DNA from: Paenibacillus hemerocallicola
GTDB taxonomy: Bacteria; Bacillota; Bacilli; Paenibacillales; NBRC-103111
NCBI RefSeq assembly: GCF_006265175.1
Contig: NZ_VDCQ01000044.1
Span: forward strand, 1 to 64,000
Reading direction: 5' to 3'
Length of the DNA stretch: 64,000 bases
Shown here piece after piece: positions 9,449 to 17,903 of the stretch (position 1 is its first letter; the number at the start of each line of letters is the position of its first letter). The notes below the pieces were generated by a model, which did not search any database, had not been told where the DNA came from, and was given only the letters and a program-made list of their open reading frames with translations. The translations under genes and the position numbers were made by a program.

Positions 9449-11395
9449 TTAGAACGAGCCGTTCAGACCCACATTTTTGACTTTAAAATAAGTTCCGGTA
9501 GACGGTCTCGTAATCGTTGTCTTCAAAATCATGATTTGCTGAGAATTGGGACTCAGCGTCAACCCGAACGCGAACGATACTTTACCGCTGCCTCCGCCCG
9601 TTTTCGTGCCGCTGCCGGTATGGAACAACGTATAGGAGCCATCCACTTTTTGCAAATACAGTTCGAAAGTAACACTGTAGTCGGTCGTGGCATCGGTGAG
9701 CACATTCAAGTCGATGTTGACAATATATCCCCACTCATTGATCGGGAGTCTCCAGTATCCGACCGGCGTCGTCTCCCCCGGCAGCAAATCGTCGGACAAG
9801 TCCGGTGTCGTAAACGGCAGCCCTTTCTGCTCGAACAGACCGTTCACCGACCGGAAATTGATCAGTCCTTCGACTTTGGCTCTGCCCAGACCCAAATACT
9901 TCGATTCGTTCAAGTACGAATGGATCAATACTTTACAACCCCCAAGCAATTTGCTGTTGGCTTGGATGACGTTGTAATTCGACAATCCGGCGTAGGAGTT
10001 GCTGCCCAGAACGAATCCGCTGATCCCATTGCCTGTACTATCAACCCCGATGATAGCGGAAACTTTATCGGATCCGGTGTACGTATTCACGAAATTGTTG
10101 CCTTCGATGATACAACCTTGCAAAGAATACGAGCCGCTCGGCGTAATTTTAATTTGTTCGTACTTGTTGATCTCGAAATCGATTCCTTTAACGTTAATGC
10201 CTGCCGCTGAAGAAATTCCGCCCGTCATATCGATGTGGATGCCTATTTCGTTGGCTTCTATGACTCCGCCCACCACATTGAGGTTAACCGAGCACCACTT
10301 GATGCCGGCTTTTTTATTTTTGAAAATCAAGCTGTTGAGCAGCGATATGGCGACTGCTTGAAGTTCAATGAGGGATAAACCGAGGAAGCCGTTTTGCTGG
10401 TTGCCGACAAACCGGCAGTTGACAAAATCGTACACCCAGCAGCCGCTGACGAGCTGGATGCCGTTTCCGCCGTGATAGCTGATATCTACGTTCGTAAACA
10501 TCATATGGATGGCCGAGGTCATGATCAAACCGTCGCCGCCCGTGGCGCCCGAACCGTATGTATACGGGTCTCCGTTGCCGATAATCCCGATGTTGACGAG
10601 CGATACGTAGGTGCAATTCGTAAATTTAATCGATTTGCCGACGGAATCGTTGAACAGGATCGAAGATTTTTGGCCTTCTCCTTTGATCGTGATATCGCTT
10701 TTTCCCAATAAGGTTATGTCTCCGGTATGACGATAGCGATTGCGGCCTAGAACCAGCGTGCCGCCATTGGGAAGCGCATTTACCGCAGCTTGTATGGCTG
10801 TTGTCCAGTCGTCTCCGACAACGAGCTCGCTATAGGAGTCCAAATAAATATGGTTTCCCGATACGACTTTAAGACTGATCGTCCGATAAAGCCCGGAAGT
10901 AAATTGAACGCGGTTTCCGACGAACGTGACGGCGGAGGTGCTCGTCAGCGTCCCGGCATCATGGTAGGTGCCCGGGGGAAAATAGATCTCCGCAATGCTC
11001 TCGCTTATGGCCGCAGCAATCGCACTTTGAATATTTGCGGTATCGTCCGTGATCCCGTCGCCTTTCGCTCCGAAATCTTGAACGCTAATCGCTTCGCGCA
11101 GTCGGTCGGCGACGGTACGTTCCGGCTGTCCGTCCGAATACTCGAAAGTTACGCAATCCGCCGAAACGGTTTCGCATTCTTCGGGATCAGCCCCGTATAC
11201 CGATGAAGAAACGGTACTTCCTCTTCCGAAGCCGGTCAGCAGCCCCGTTGATGCGGCGGCTACACCCGCTGCGCCCAAGGATGCGAGCAGCTTGCGGCGG
11301 CTGATTTTATCGTTCGCGGAACCGCCTGCTTCTTCTTGTTCTTGCCATACGTTTGCCAATCGGTTTTTCATTTCGTTCGGCCATTTCTCATTCAT
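9449..11395 (-). CDS. Tat-exported right-handed beta-helix protein (pectate-lyase superfamily)
   Basis: 648 aa. Residues about 30-60 carry a twin-arginine signal (SRRKLLASLGAAGVAAAST). After it comes the pectate-lyase-3 style N-terminal motif DFGAKGDGITDDTANIQSAI (about 107-126) and then IYFPPGTYH and many short beta-helix turns (LVNIGIIGNGDPY, VLIHSYLN). The C-terminal about 110 residues form a beta-rich domain seen in phage tail-spike-like and polysaccharide-binding proteins. The start at 11395 is chosen from GGGAGGG about 10 nt upstream; a methionine six codons earlier lies inside that site. Probably a secreted polysaccharide lyase or hydrolase; the catalytic residues cannot be identified by eye. 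Export through Tat implies folding, perhaps with a cofactor, before secretion. Confidence 0.8.
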   Translation of the reverse strand: MNEKWPNEMKNRLANVWQEQEEAGGSANDKISRRKLLASLGAAGVAAASTGLLTGFGRGSTVSSSVYGADPEECETVSADCVTFEYSDGQPERTVADRLREAISVQDFGAKGDGITDDTANIQSAIAAAISESIAEIYFPPGTYHDAGTLTSTSAVTFVGNRVQFTSGLYRTISLKVVSGNHIYLDSYSELVVGDDWTTAIQAAVNALPNGGTLVLGRNRYRHTGDITLLGKSDITIKGEGQKSSILFNDSVGKSIKFTNCTYVSLVNIGIIGNGDPYTYGSGATGGDGLIMTSAIHMMFTNVDISYHGGNGIQLVSGCWVYDFVNCRFVGNQQNGFLGLSLIELQAVAISLLNSLIFKNKKAGIKWCSVNLNVVGGVIEANEIGIHIDMTGGISSAAGINVKGIDFEINKYEQIKITPSGSYSLQGCIIEGNNFVNTYTGSDKVSAIIGVDSTGNGISGFVLGSNSYAGLSNYNVIQANSKLLGGCKVLIHSYLNESKYLGLGRAKVEGLINFRSVNGLFEQKGLPFTTPDLSDDLLPGETTPVGYWRLPINEWGYIVNIDLNVLTDATTDYSVTFELYLQKVDGSYTLFHTGSGTKTGGGSGKVSFAFGLTLSPNSQQIMILKTTITRPSTGTYFKVKNVGLNGSF

Positions 11396-11412
11396 TCGAA
11401 TGATCCCTCCCA

Positions 11413-11475
11413 TTAATGGTTTGCCAAATCGTTCAAACCTTCGTATGCATGGTCTGGGTTGTAACCGCGCGGCAC
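11413..11475 (-). other. possible 20-residue leader ORF upstream of the beta-helix gene
   Basis: A GTG-started frame (alternative GTG one codon earlier) encodes MPRGYNPDHAYEGLNDLANH and stops 17 nt before the beta-helix gene start. It is preceded by the exceptionally strong AAAGGAGG and a TATAAT hexamer at 11488-11493. The spacing of the ribosome binding site to the GTG is short. Function unknown; it could be a leader peptide or chance. Confidence 0.3.
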
Positions 11476-11617
11476 CACCTCCTTTATATTATATTTAATT
11501 TTTTATATATTATATAATTTAATAAAATTACGTACCATTGTTATTTTAGTTTTCTCGCAAAAAACTTTTTTCGCAGCCATTCCTTACCTTCTTACAAGAG
11601 CCCGGAAGAAGGGAGAA

Positions 11618-13420
11618 CTACGGTGTGACGGAGCATGCAGGCATGCCTTCCAGCACAACCATCGCATGAAATCCTACATTATGCACATCAAACCGGACAC
11701 CTTGAGCGGCCTCTTCAAAGACGATGTCGGTCATGTCCGGCGCCGTATATATCTTCGACGGTCGGGCACGCACCGTCACCCGAATCGTCGGAGTCGGGAT
11801 GATCTCTTCGATAAAGGCTGGCGTCCCATCCGTCCGTTCCGTGCGAATCGACGTAAAGTGAATGATCCATCGGTGCTGCTCTTGCTGCTTCATTAGTGTA
11901 ACCTCGACGGATAGCGGCGCTTCGATCCGGATGACCGGCTCCGGCAGCAACCGGTCGATGCAGTTCAGCACGATTTTGCGCAGCCAAGGCGAGCCTGTCG
12001 CGACAAACGACGTTTCCACCGAGCCGCTGAAATAGATAGCAGCCCCTGACCCGTGACGATGGTACGTAATGGCGGGGTAGTCCGTCACTCGCTCCGGATG
12101 CGCATGCTGATGGTAAACGTGACGATGAGCGCGGGTTTCGACGGCAGGTCTGACAAGCATAGCAAGCGCTTCCACTCCACCGCGTTTGCGGACGCGCAAC
12201 AGGGGACTCGACGTTTTCTTCAGCAGTATCGGCATGCGGGGTACGCCTTCCGCAATATTCCGCTGGAATGCCGACAAATAATGGACACTATAGGGTGAAA
12301 TATCCAGAAAATCGTTGCCAATTACGTCGGCCAGTCCGAAATTCGCAAGCCGCACGCCGTCGCGTCCATACAGCGAGGTGTGCCCGGTTGCGAGCAGCCG
12401 TCCGCCTTGAGCGACGTAGTCACGGATTCGCAGCTGCAGCCGCTCGGGAAGATAAGCCTGATCCGGCAGTACGACCAATGCGTATTCGGATATCCGGCGT
12501 TCCAGCACGGCTGCATGCGGAACGCTCCGAGCATCGTGCAGCCATGGCTCGCGCTCCTCAATCCAACGATTCATCGCACCGATGGACGCGATCATATCGG
12601 GATTGATCGTGCCGGCAAATTCGCCGCTCGGAATGACGATGTGGCCTGGTCGGAGAGCGGCGCCGTTGGACACGGCCACAGCCGCCATCGTCAGCAATGT
12701 CGGCTCCGGCAGCAGCGTCCAGTCTCCCCAGCTGCCCATCTCGTGCGGCAGCGATAATTCGAACGGCTTGCCGTTGCGGCGCTGCCATCTGGCCTTTATG
12801 CTCCCGTCCAAATAATGGGGCGGATGAAATTCGGTCGTCGTATAGTCGGCATGCTCATCGGCTTCCCGATTTGCCAAATGGTAGTTGCCGGAGCCATTCC
12901 AACTGATCGCATAGTTCGGATTCAACGCCTTGAGCACCATCACCGCGTCACGTAAAAAATGATGGCGTATTTCCCTCCGGAATTGCAGGAAATTGCGCAT
13001 ATCCGCTGTGCCCGGCTGCGGATCTACCGGCATTTCCGTGCCGAACCGTTCGCCATACCAGCGCTTGCAGTAATCGCAGTAGCAGGCGCCCGGCCAAACG
13101 TACGTAATATCGAAGAAAAAACCGTCGACATCGTAGGAGGAGGCAATCTCCTTCAACTGATCGTAGACGTAATCGCGATAAGGAGAGTTCATGCACAGCA
13201 GATCATAGAAGTCGAACGCGCCTTGCACCTTGGTACAGAATGTCGCAGCTCGCTTTAATAAGGCATCGCCTCTCAGTTGCATCACTTTATCGAATTCAAC
13301 ATTCCGGAACAATAAAAAATCGCCAGCTATGATGATCGGCTGACGTTTCTCTTCCCATATTGAGTCGGATTCAAACAAAAGCACGGCACTTCCGGCCACC
13401 CCGCGCTTCTCCCCTGGCAT
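11618..13420 (-). CDS. GHL6-type glycoside hydrolase with aberrant N-terminus
   Basis: 600 aa. It keeps the middle and end of a TIM-barrel hydrolase: MNSPYRDYVYDQLKEIA, DVDGFFFDITYVWPGACYC, CDYCKRWYGERFG, the substrate-side TTEFHPPHYLDGSIKAR, then a beta-galactosidase-trimerisation-like domain (LVVLPDQAYLPERLQLRIRD..., GGRLLATG) and a beta-sandwich end. The family N-terminus (RQIHLDFH...VNSITVFAKCHHG), which survives in the fossil at 9026, is missing and is replaced by about 75 residues of unrelated sequence. The frame is open up to a TTG at 13459 inside the end of the RpiR gene; the ATG at 13420 is preferred because GGAGG lies 10 nt before it. It may be an inactive truncated gene. It follows the RpiR regulator by 28 nt. 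Confidence 0.65.
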   Translation of the reverse strand: MPGEKRGVAGSAVLLFESDSIWEEKRQPIIIAGDFLLFRNVEFDKVMQLRGDALLKRAATFCTKVQGAFDFYDLLCMNSPYRDYVYDQLKEIASSYDVDGFFFDITYVWPGACYCDYCKRWYGERFGTEMPVDPQPGTADMRNFLQFRREIRHHFLRDAVMVLKALNPNYAISWNGSGNYHLANREADEHADYTTTEFHPPHYLDGSIKARWQRRNGKPFELSLPHEMGSWGDWTLLPEPTLLTMAAVAVSNGAALRPGHIVIPSGEFAGTINPDMIASIGAMNRWIEEREPWLHDARSVPHAAVLERRISEYALVVLPDQAYLPERLQLRIRDYVAQGGRLLATGHTSLYGRDGVRLANFGLADVIGNDFLDISPYSVHYLSAFQRNIAEGVPRMPILLKKTSSPLLRVRKRGGVEALAMLVRPAVETRAHRHVYHQHAHPERVTDYPAITYHRHGSGAAIYFSGSVETSFVATGSPWLRKIVLNCIDRLLPEPVIRIEAPLSVEVTLMKQQEQHRWIIHFTSIRTERTDGTPAFIEEIIPTPTIRVTVRARPSKIYTAPDMTDIVFEEAAQGVRFDVHNVGFHAMVVLEGMPACSVTP

Positions 13421-13448
13421 TAGGGGCCAGCCTCCGCACATCCGGTGT

Positions 13449-14318
13449 TTATTCGACAAATATATCGGAAGCCGTGTACATTTGCTCCAGCTGCTGCTGC
13501 CGGGCCCGGAACTGCTCCCGGTCCTTCGTCTTGATCCCGTATATAAGCAGATTCAGCAGGCTGATGACCGAAGACATCGACGCCATGCCCGTATCGACAT
13601 TCACATCCGTCGCCAGTGTAATATCCGATATGCGGCCCACCGGCGACAGAAGCCGGTCGGTTACGGACAACAGCTTCACGTTTTGCCGTTTGGCCTGGTG
13701 TGCCAAATTCAATAATTCCCGGGAGTAGCGGGGGAACGAAATCACGGCGACGACGGAACGTTCGGTGAGATTGACCAGCTTGGCGTAATCGTCTCCGCCG
13801 GAGGGGCATAGCTGCACATGGTCACGGGTCGTGCTCAGCATGAACGAAAACCAGTAAGCCGCCGCATAAGAAGCGCGGTAGCCGGCGATCAGCACTTGGT
13901 CAGCCCGAATAAAGGCATCCACCGCTTTCCAGATTTCCGCATAGTTCAACTGCTGCAACGACTGCTTCAATATCAAAATGTCGTTTTCGATTACCTGCGC
14001 CAGCGCATTCGACTCATCCAATGCGGACAATGCGGGAATTTCTTCTTGAGGCGGAATGTAAGCGGGAACTTTATTTTTCAATATCCGCTCCCGCATCCGC
14101 TGCTGCATTTCGGAAAAATTGCTGAATCCGAGCGCATACGACAACCGGATTACCGTCGTTTCGCTTACGCAGGCTTCGCGGCTGATCTGCTTGGCCGTAA
14201 GCAGGGCCCCTTCATCCGGATGCAGCAGCAAATATTCCGCAACCTTTTTCTGTGCGGAGGATAACCCGTCAAATTCTCCTTTGACAAGCTGTTCAATGGA
14301 TGTTTGTCCGGTTGTCAA
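13449..14318 (-). CDS. RpiR/MurR family transcriptional regulator
   Basis: 289 aa. Residues 1-77 form the HTH_6 winged helix (LSSAQKKVAEYLL..., TAKQISREACVSETTVIRLS), residues about 120-255 a SIS phosphosugar-binding domain (ADQVLIAGYRASYAAAYWFS, SVVAVISFPRYSRELLNLA). Regulators of this family sense phosphosugars. It is the first gene of a minus-strand unit with the glycoside hydrolase at 11618, so it probably controls that locus. Confidence 0.9.
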   Translation of the reverse strand: MTTGQTSIEQLVKGEFDGLSSAQKKVAEYLLLHPDEGALLTAKQISREACVSETTVIRLSYALGFSNFSEMQQRMRERILKNKVPAYIPPQEEIPALSALDESNALAQVIENDILILKQSLQQLNYAEIWKAVDAFIRADQVLIAGYRASYAAAYWFSFMLSTTRDHVQLCPSGGDDYAKLVNLTERSVVAVISFPRYSRELLNLAHQAKRQNVKLLSVTDRLLSPVGRISDITLATDVNVDTGMASMSSVISLLNLLIYGIKTKDREQFRARQQQLEQMYTASDIFVE

Positions 14319-14451
14319 ACCAATACCTCCCTAAATGTTAAAATTTATTATCCGTTTATATTGAATCATATAATTCTTCACCAACCCATATATACCACAA
14401 CCCTCTCGAAAAGGGAATAAAATGTGCTGACGCCGTTTTTCGATTTCTTAT

Positions 14452-14796
14452 GTGGAGCCGTTTTTTCGCCAGACGCTCGATTTCGATTCCCATATGAAGC
14501 TCTCTGTTCTGGAAGACGAAGAAATGAAGCAGCGTCTGGATCGTATCGTCGGGGAATTCAGCCGCAAAGCGCTTGGCTATCGAATCTCCGTTAAAGCACA
14601 GTTGATCGACATGCTGGTGTGGCTCAGTCGCCGCTACGAAAAGCGCATTATTGCCCCGTCCCCGCTCCGGAGTCAACCCGCCGCCATCAAAGCCGTATGC
14701 GAATTAATCGAGCAACACTACGCGCAAGACATCAGCTTGGAGCAAATTAGCCGCATGTGCACAATGAGCCAGTCCAGTTTGCCAAAAACAAAATGA
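14452..14796 (+). pseudogene. AraC-type regulator fragment
   Basis: The readable part starts inside the linker after the sensor domain (VEPFFRQTLDFDSHMKLSVL) and runs into the first helix-turn-helix (IEQHYAQDISLEQISRMCTM SQSSL), then stops at once. Both the cupin-like N-terminus and the second helix-turn-helix are absent. There is no ribosome binding site before the GTG. A clear remnant. Confidence 0.7.
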
Positions 14797-14904
14797 GTGT
14801 ACCCGTTATCCTCTTCATATAAAATCACCTCATGGACAGCTATAAATTGGCTTTCAATAATTCCACCTGATATATAAAGACGAACTTATGGAAAATAATG
14901 TTTC

Positions 14905-15040
14905 AACTATACTGCCCGTTCGTAACGAAGCGTGCCGAATGACAGTCAGCCTCGCCGCCCCACTTTCCCATCATATGCAGCAACCAGCGCCCGGTGTTTT
15001 TCGGCGCCGTGAGTCCGAGCACGCCGTGGTTGCTATTTCT
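14905..15040 (-). pseudogene. unidentified coding remnant (C-terminal end)
   Basis: The minus strand reads HGVLGLTAPKNTGRWLL, then HMMGKWGGEADCHSARF and a stop at 14905, protein-like and without start. I cannot assign a family. Its end overlaps a copy of the dispersed CCCGTT repeat (14913-14934). Confidence 0.3.
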
Positions 15041-15053
15041 GCCTTCGTCGGGA

Positions 15054-15132
15054 ATGTCACAATGTTCTTGACACAAAACAGGAATGTCACAAGGTCCTTG
15101 TCATCGCCCAATGTCAAGAACCTTGTGACATT
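15054..15132. repeat. nested palindromic repeat, copy 1 (three units)
   Basis: A 22-bp unit beginning AATGTCACAAGG occurs directly at 15054 (AATGTCACAATGTTCTTGAC) and 15083, and inverted at 15111-15132. The last two form a hairpin with 22-nt arms (20 of 22 paired) and the loop CGCCCA. Each unit is itself partly palindromic (AATGTCA ... TGACATT). A second copy lies at 16922. Confidence 0.85.
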
Positions 15133-15136
15133 AAAC

Positions 15137-15160
15137 AAAAAAGTCGCGATTTACGCGACT
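15137..15160 (-). terminator. intrinsic terminator
   Basis: AGTCGCG-TAAAT-CGCGACT followed on the minus strand by six T. It is 190 nt past the SDR stop at 15354 and the only good terminator for that transcript; the nearer gap shows no gene. Confidence 0.8.
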
Positions 15161-15353
15161 CGTAATGTAACAATGAATCCTCTGCATATAGCTTACTGTT
15201 CTGCTGTCAATCCACGGTTGATCCGTTCGAAAAAATAAATTTTTACGATTCACTCTTTATTATCCCTTCAAAAGTCGCAACAAACGATTGAAAGTTTTCT
15301 CCGGCATTGCCCCAGCCATAAGGATAAATCCCGATCATCTTGTTTGGAAATGT

Positions 15354-16094
15354 TCAAGACAACGCGGTCGGCCTAACCATAATTTCGCTGATTAGGGTAT
15401 CATCAGGTTCATTAATGGCAAACGCGATGGCTCTAGCAATACTGTAAGGAGAAATCCCTTTGCCGCTGAGCTGATTGGCTATCGTCTGCACTTCCGGGCT
15501 TGTAATGCTGTCAAAAAGTTCGGTCTTCGTCAGACCTGGAGCAATCACGGTAGATCTAATACCCGAAGTCGAAGACTCTTCCAAGCGCAGTCCTTCCGAA
15601 ATGGCTCTAACTGCAAACTTTGTGGCCGCGTATACGGCAGATGTCGGGGACACATGATAACCGGAAGTAGAGGATAGGTTGATGATATGACCGGACTGCT
15701 GCTCCCGCATGGTAGGCAATACCGCTGCGATACCGTATAAAACGCCTTTGATGTTCACATCTATCATTTGATCCCACTCTTCTACTCTTAATTCATTCAG
15801 CCTCGAACTCGGCATGACCCCTGCATTGTTCACCAATACATCAATTCGGCCATACACACTTAAGGCAAACTTGGCCAAATTCTTCATATCTTCGGCAGAG
15901 ACGACGTCTGCTTTTACAGAAACGGCCTCGCCGCCACCCTGTTTAATTTCATTAACAATCGCATGCAGACGTTCCTCTCTTCTGGCTGCCAATACCACCT
16001 TTGCGCCATTTTGTGCCAACAACTTCGCTGTAGCTTCTCCTATTCCGCTGGAAGCCCCCGTTATAATGACCACTTTATCTCGTATATTTTCCAT
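15354..16094 (-). CDS. SDR family NAD(P)-dependent oxidoreductase
   Basis: 246 aa, classical short-chain dehydrogenase. TGASSGIG at about 13-20 binds the cofactor, with AARREER after beta-2 (basic residues suggest NADP), NNAG at about 90-93, the catalytic serine in INLSSTSGY, and YAATK (Tyr-Lys pair) at about 155-159. Cytoplasmic; substrate unknown. It is divergent from the TetR gene at 16317 across a 222-nt gap holding the palindrome AACGGCCGTT, the usual arrangement for a TetR-repressed detoxification reductase. Confidence 0.9.
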   Translation of the reverse strand: MENIRDKVVIITGASSGIGEATAKLLAQNGAKVVLAARREERLHAIVNEIKQGGGEAVSVKADVVSAEDMKNLAKFALSVYGRIDVLVNNAGVMPSSRLNELRVEEWDQMIDVNIKGVLYGIAAVLPTMREQQSGHIINLSSTSGYHVSPTSAVYAATKFAVRAISEGLRLEESSTSGIRSTVIAPGLTKTELFDSITSPEVQTIANQLSGKGISPYSIARAIAFAINEPDDTLISEIMVRPTALS

Positions 16095-16192
16095 TTGTTA
16101 AATGCTCCTTTACCCAAAATTTTTCTTTGAGATTCTGAAATGGGTGGACTAAGTTAAGTTTCTATTCGATATTAAACGTGTGTTGTATATTT

Positions 16193-16202
16193 AACGGCCG
16201 TT
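16193..16202. promoter_or_regulatory. candidate TetR operator
   Basis: Perfect 10-bp palindrome AACGGCCGTT in an AT-rich context, midway between the divergent SDR and TetR starts. Assignment rests on position and symmetry only. Confidence 0.4.
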
Positions 16203-16316
16203 GATTAATATTATAGACAGAAGCCCTGATTACTCAATGGTTAATTGATGCGTATTTGTTTTATATACAACACCACCCCCAGAATTGTTGATTATCTGTA
16301 GGAGGTAACGAAAGGA

Positions 16317-16898
16317 ATGGAAAACGCGGTTAAAACCGATCGACGTATTCTCCGAACCAAGCAGTCCATAACTAAGTCGTTTCTGGAGCTTTTTTCGGAA
16401 AAAGATATTGAACAAATCACTATTAACGAGATAGCGGAGCGTGCCAATGTTAACCGCGGCACCGTTTATCTGCATTACAGTGACAAATACGACCTTTTGG
16501 ACAAATGTATTGAAGATCACATCAACGAATTGATCTCGTTGTGCAAGAAACGGGAGGCCAATCCGGTTAGCCAAGGAATGGTACATGAGCCCAAACCGGT
16601 TTTTGATTATTTTCGTGACAATTTCCCGTTTTTCTCTGCTATGTTTTCCAATCAAAGAGCTTTTCTATTCCGAGACCGATTGCTGAATTTTATCTCAGTC
16701 AATCTTATGGATAAAATGGAAAGGCCGGACAATAAGCCCGTTATCGACAATGAGTTAAAAGCCCAATTCATGGCCTCTGCTTTTATTGGCATTGTGGAGT
16801 GGTGGATACGTCATCAAATGCCGCATTCCACACAATTTATGGCCGATCAGGTTAGGAATTTATTTGAAAAGAATCAAGTTTACCCGAAGGTTCATTGA
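16317..16898 (+). CDS. TetR/AcrR family regulator
   Basis: 193 aa. N-terminal TetR helix-turn-helix with TINEIAERANVNRGTVYLHY (about 40-59) followed by SDKYDLLD. The C-terminal half matches the TetR_C_7/DhaS-like ligand-binding fold (FSAMFSNQRAFLFRDRL, VEWWIRHQMP). AGGAGG at 16300-16305 sets the start. It probably represses the divergent SDR gene and itself. Confidence 0.9.
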   Translation: MENAVKTDRRILRTKQSITKSFLELFSEKDIEQITINEIAERANVNRGTVYLHYSDKYDLLDKCIEDHINELISLCKKREANPVSQGMVHEPKPVFDYFRDNFPFFSAMFSNQRAFLFRDRLLNFISVNLMDKMERPDNKPVIDNELKAQFMASAFIGIVEWWIRHQMPHSTQFMADQVRNLFEKNQVYPKVH

Positions 16899-16921
16899 TG
16901 TCTTCAGAGCTATATCCTTTC

Positions 16922-16967
16922 TGTCACAAGGTTCTTGTCATCGTCATCGCCCAATGTCAAGAACCTT
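16922..16967. repeat. nested palindromic repeat, copy 2
   Basis: TGTCACAAGGTTCTTGTCAT (16922-16941) and its inverted partner ATGTCAAGAACCTT (16954-16967) with a 12-nt spacer. Same unit as at 15054-15132; copy 2 lacks the outer end of the right arm. The two copies bracket the SDR/TetR pair. Confidence 0.85.
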
Positions 16968-17081
16968 TGCAGTCAGATATGTTTCTCCATAAGCAAAACG
17001 AAAAAGTTCCGAAACCAACATCATAAATCCCAAGTTCCGTTTATCGGTTTCATACAGTTTCCAAAGTTCACTTATATTCAT
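16944..17081 (-). pseudogene. internally deleted tyrosine recombinase remnant
   Basis: 45 codons starting MNISELWKLYETDKRNLGF, like the start of the SAM-like N-terminal domain of XerC-type integrases, then jumping to VSELFRFAYGETYLTAK, like the helix that ends this domain, and closing in the palindromic repeat. The catalytic domain is gone. A GGGAGG precedes the ATG. Family assignment is from remembered similarity and should be tested by search. Confidence 0.5.
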
Positions 17082-17084
17082 GAT

Positions 17085-17140
17085 AAAACCTCCCATCAGA
17101 CCTAGTACATCTAGGTTTGCTACCGATGAGAGGTTTTTTT
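17085..17140 (+). terminator. hairpin: plus-strand terminator and minus-strand leader structure
   Basis: AAAACCTCCCATC pairs with GATGAGAGGTTTT (one mismatch) and is followed on the plus strand by a run of seven T, so it can terminate the TetR transcript from 16317. Inside lies a second stem, ACCTAG ... CTAGGT. Read on the minus strand the same stem hides the GGGAGG ribosome binding site of the recombinase remnant. Confidence 0.7.
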
Positions 17141-17169
17141 GAACTGTTGCATTAAACTAGCGTTCCCCG

Positions 17170-17748
17170 TTAGCATAACGATTTCTTGGAAGACAAATAC
17201 CCACCTAATACCAATAACGAGACCTTCGAGGCTACTTCCTCTTGATTGATAGTTACGTTCCCAGAAGCCCATTGATAAGCGCCCTCATGTATAATGTTTG
17301 CAAAAATAGGCACATAAAAATTTTTTTCGCTATCCGTATAACTGCTTTCTAGACTTTTCGACAAGTATAACTTTAACTCATTTACTACGTTCTCTTTCAA
17401 TTGTGGTCCGACTAAACCTACATAGCTGCTGCGACATTGTATATTCGGTTGATGATAAGAGTCGCATACCGCTAATACGAGTTGATTAATGCTGTTTTGA
17501 TCGAATTTCACGAGACCTGATGTGCGTTTTTCAATGGCAGTCGAGGCGGAATCCCCTATAATGTAGTCCAAGAAATCGTACTTGTCACTGAAGTGCGCAT
17601 AGAATGTTGCCCGATTAACATGTGCTCCTTTTGTTATATCCGCTACTGTTATTTTTTCAAAATCCTTTTCGGATACCAATTTAAAAAAGGCATTAATCAA
17701 TGACTTCTTAGTATGTGTCATTCGTACATTCATTACTTTTGACGCCAT
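17170..17748 (-). CDS. TetR/AcrR family regulator
   Basis: 192 aa. Helix-turn-helix KITVADITKGAHVNRATFYA followed by HFSDKYDFLDY, a close relative in layout of the regulator at 16317. The C-terminal part fits TetR_C_7 (FANIIHEGAYQWASGNV). The ATG at 17748 is preferred over a GTG at 17757 because the latter overlaps the GGGAG. The last codons lie in a copy of the dispersed CCCGTTAG repeat (17161-17180). It is divergent from the SDR-like gene at 17904. Confidence 0.88.
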   Translation of the reverse strand: MASKVMNVRMTHTKKSLINAFFKLVSEKDFEKITVADITKGAHVNRATFYAHFSDKYDFLDYIIGDSASTAIEKRTSGLVKFDQNSINQLVLAVCDSYHQPNIQCRSSYVGLVGPQLKENVVNELKLYLSKSLESSYTDSEKNFYVPIFANIIHEGAYQWASGNVTINQEEVASKVSLLVLGGYLSSKKSLC

Positions 17749-17783
17749 TTCTTTCACTCCCTGCCCGACAGTTTATCGATCTT

Positions 17784-17797
17784 GTTGCTCTAGCAAC
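17784..17797. promoter_or_regulatory. candidate TetR operator
   Basis: GTTGCTCTAGCAAC, a 6+6 inverted repeat, lies 36 nt before the TetR start; a second symmetric element, CCATTAAATCAATGG, follows at about 17821-17835. Both are between the divergent starts. Assignment by symmetry and position. Confidence 0.4.
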
Positions 17798-17903
17798 ATT
17801 CATACATCTATTGTTGGTTGCTCCATTAAATCAATGGCTGTATATTACTCATTAAAGCAACACATGTTAATTTAATATATCACTGATAAGGAGTTCGTGA
17901 AAG

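Noticed and set aside
15054-16967. CRISPR array from the repeated palindromic units
   Set aside because: Units are inverted, spaced irregularly and bracket protein genes; there are no regular unique spacers.
17085-17140. Riboswitch or T-box
   Set aside because: The structure is a simple nested hairpin without specifier loop or T-box sequence; the terminator and leader reading explains it.
16922-17140. Insertion sequence
   Set aside because: There is no transposase and no target duplication visible; the only enzyme remnant resembles a tyrosine recombinase.
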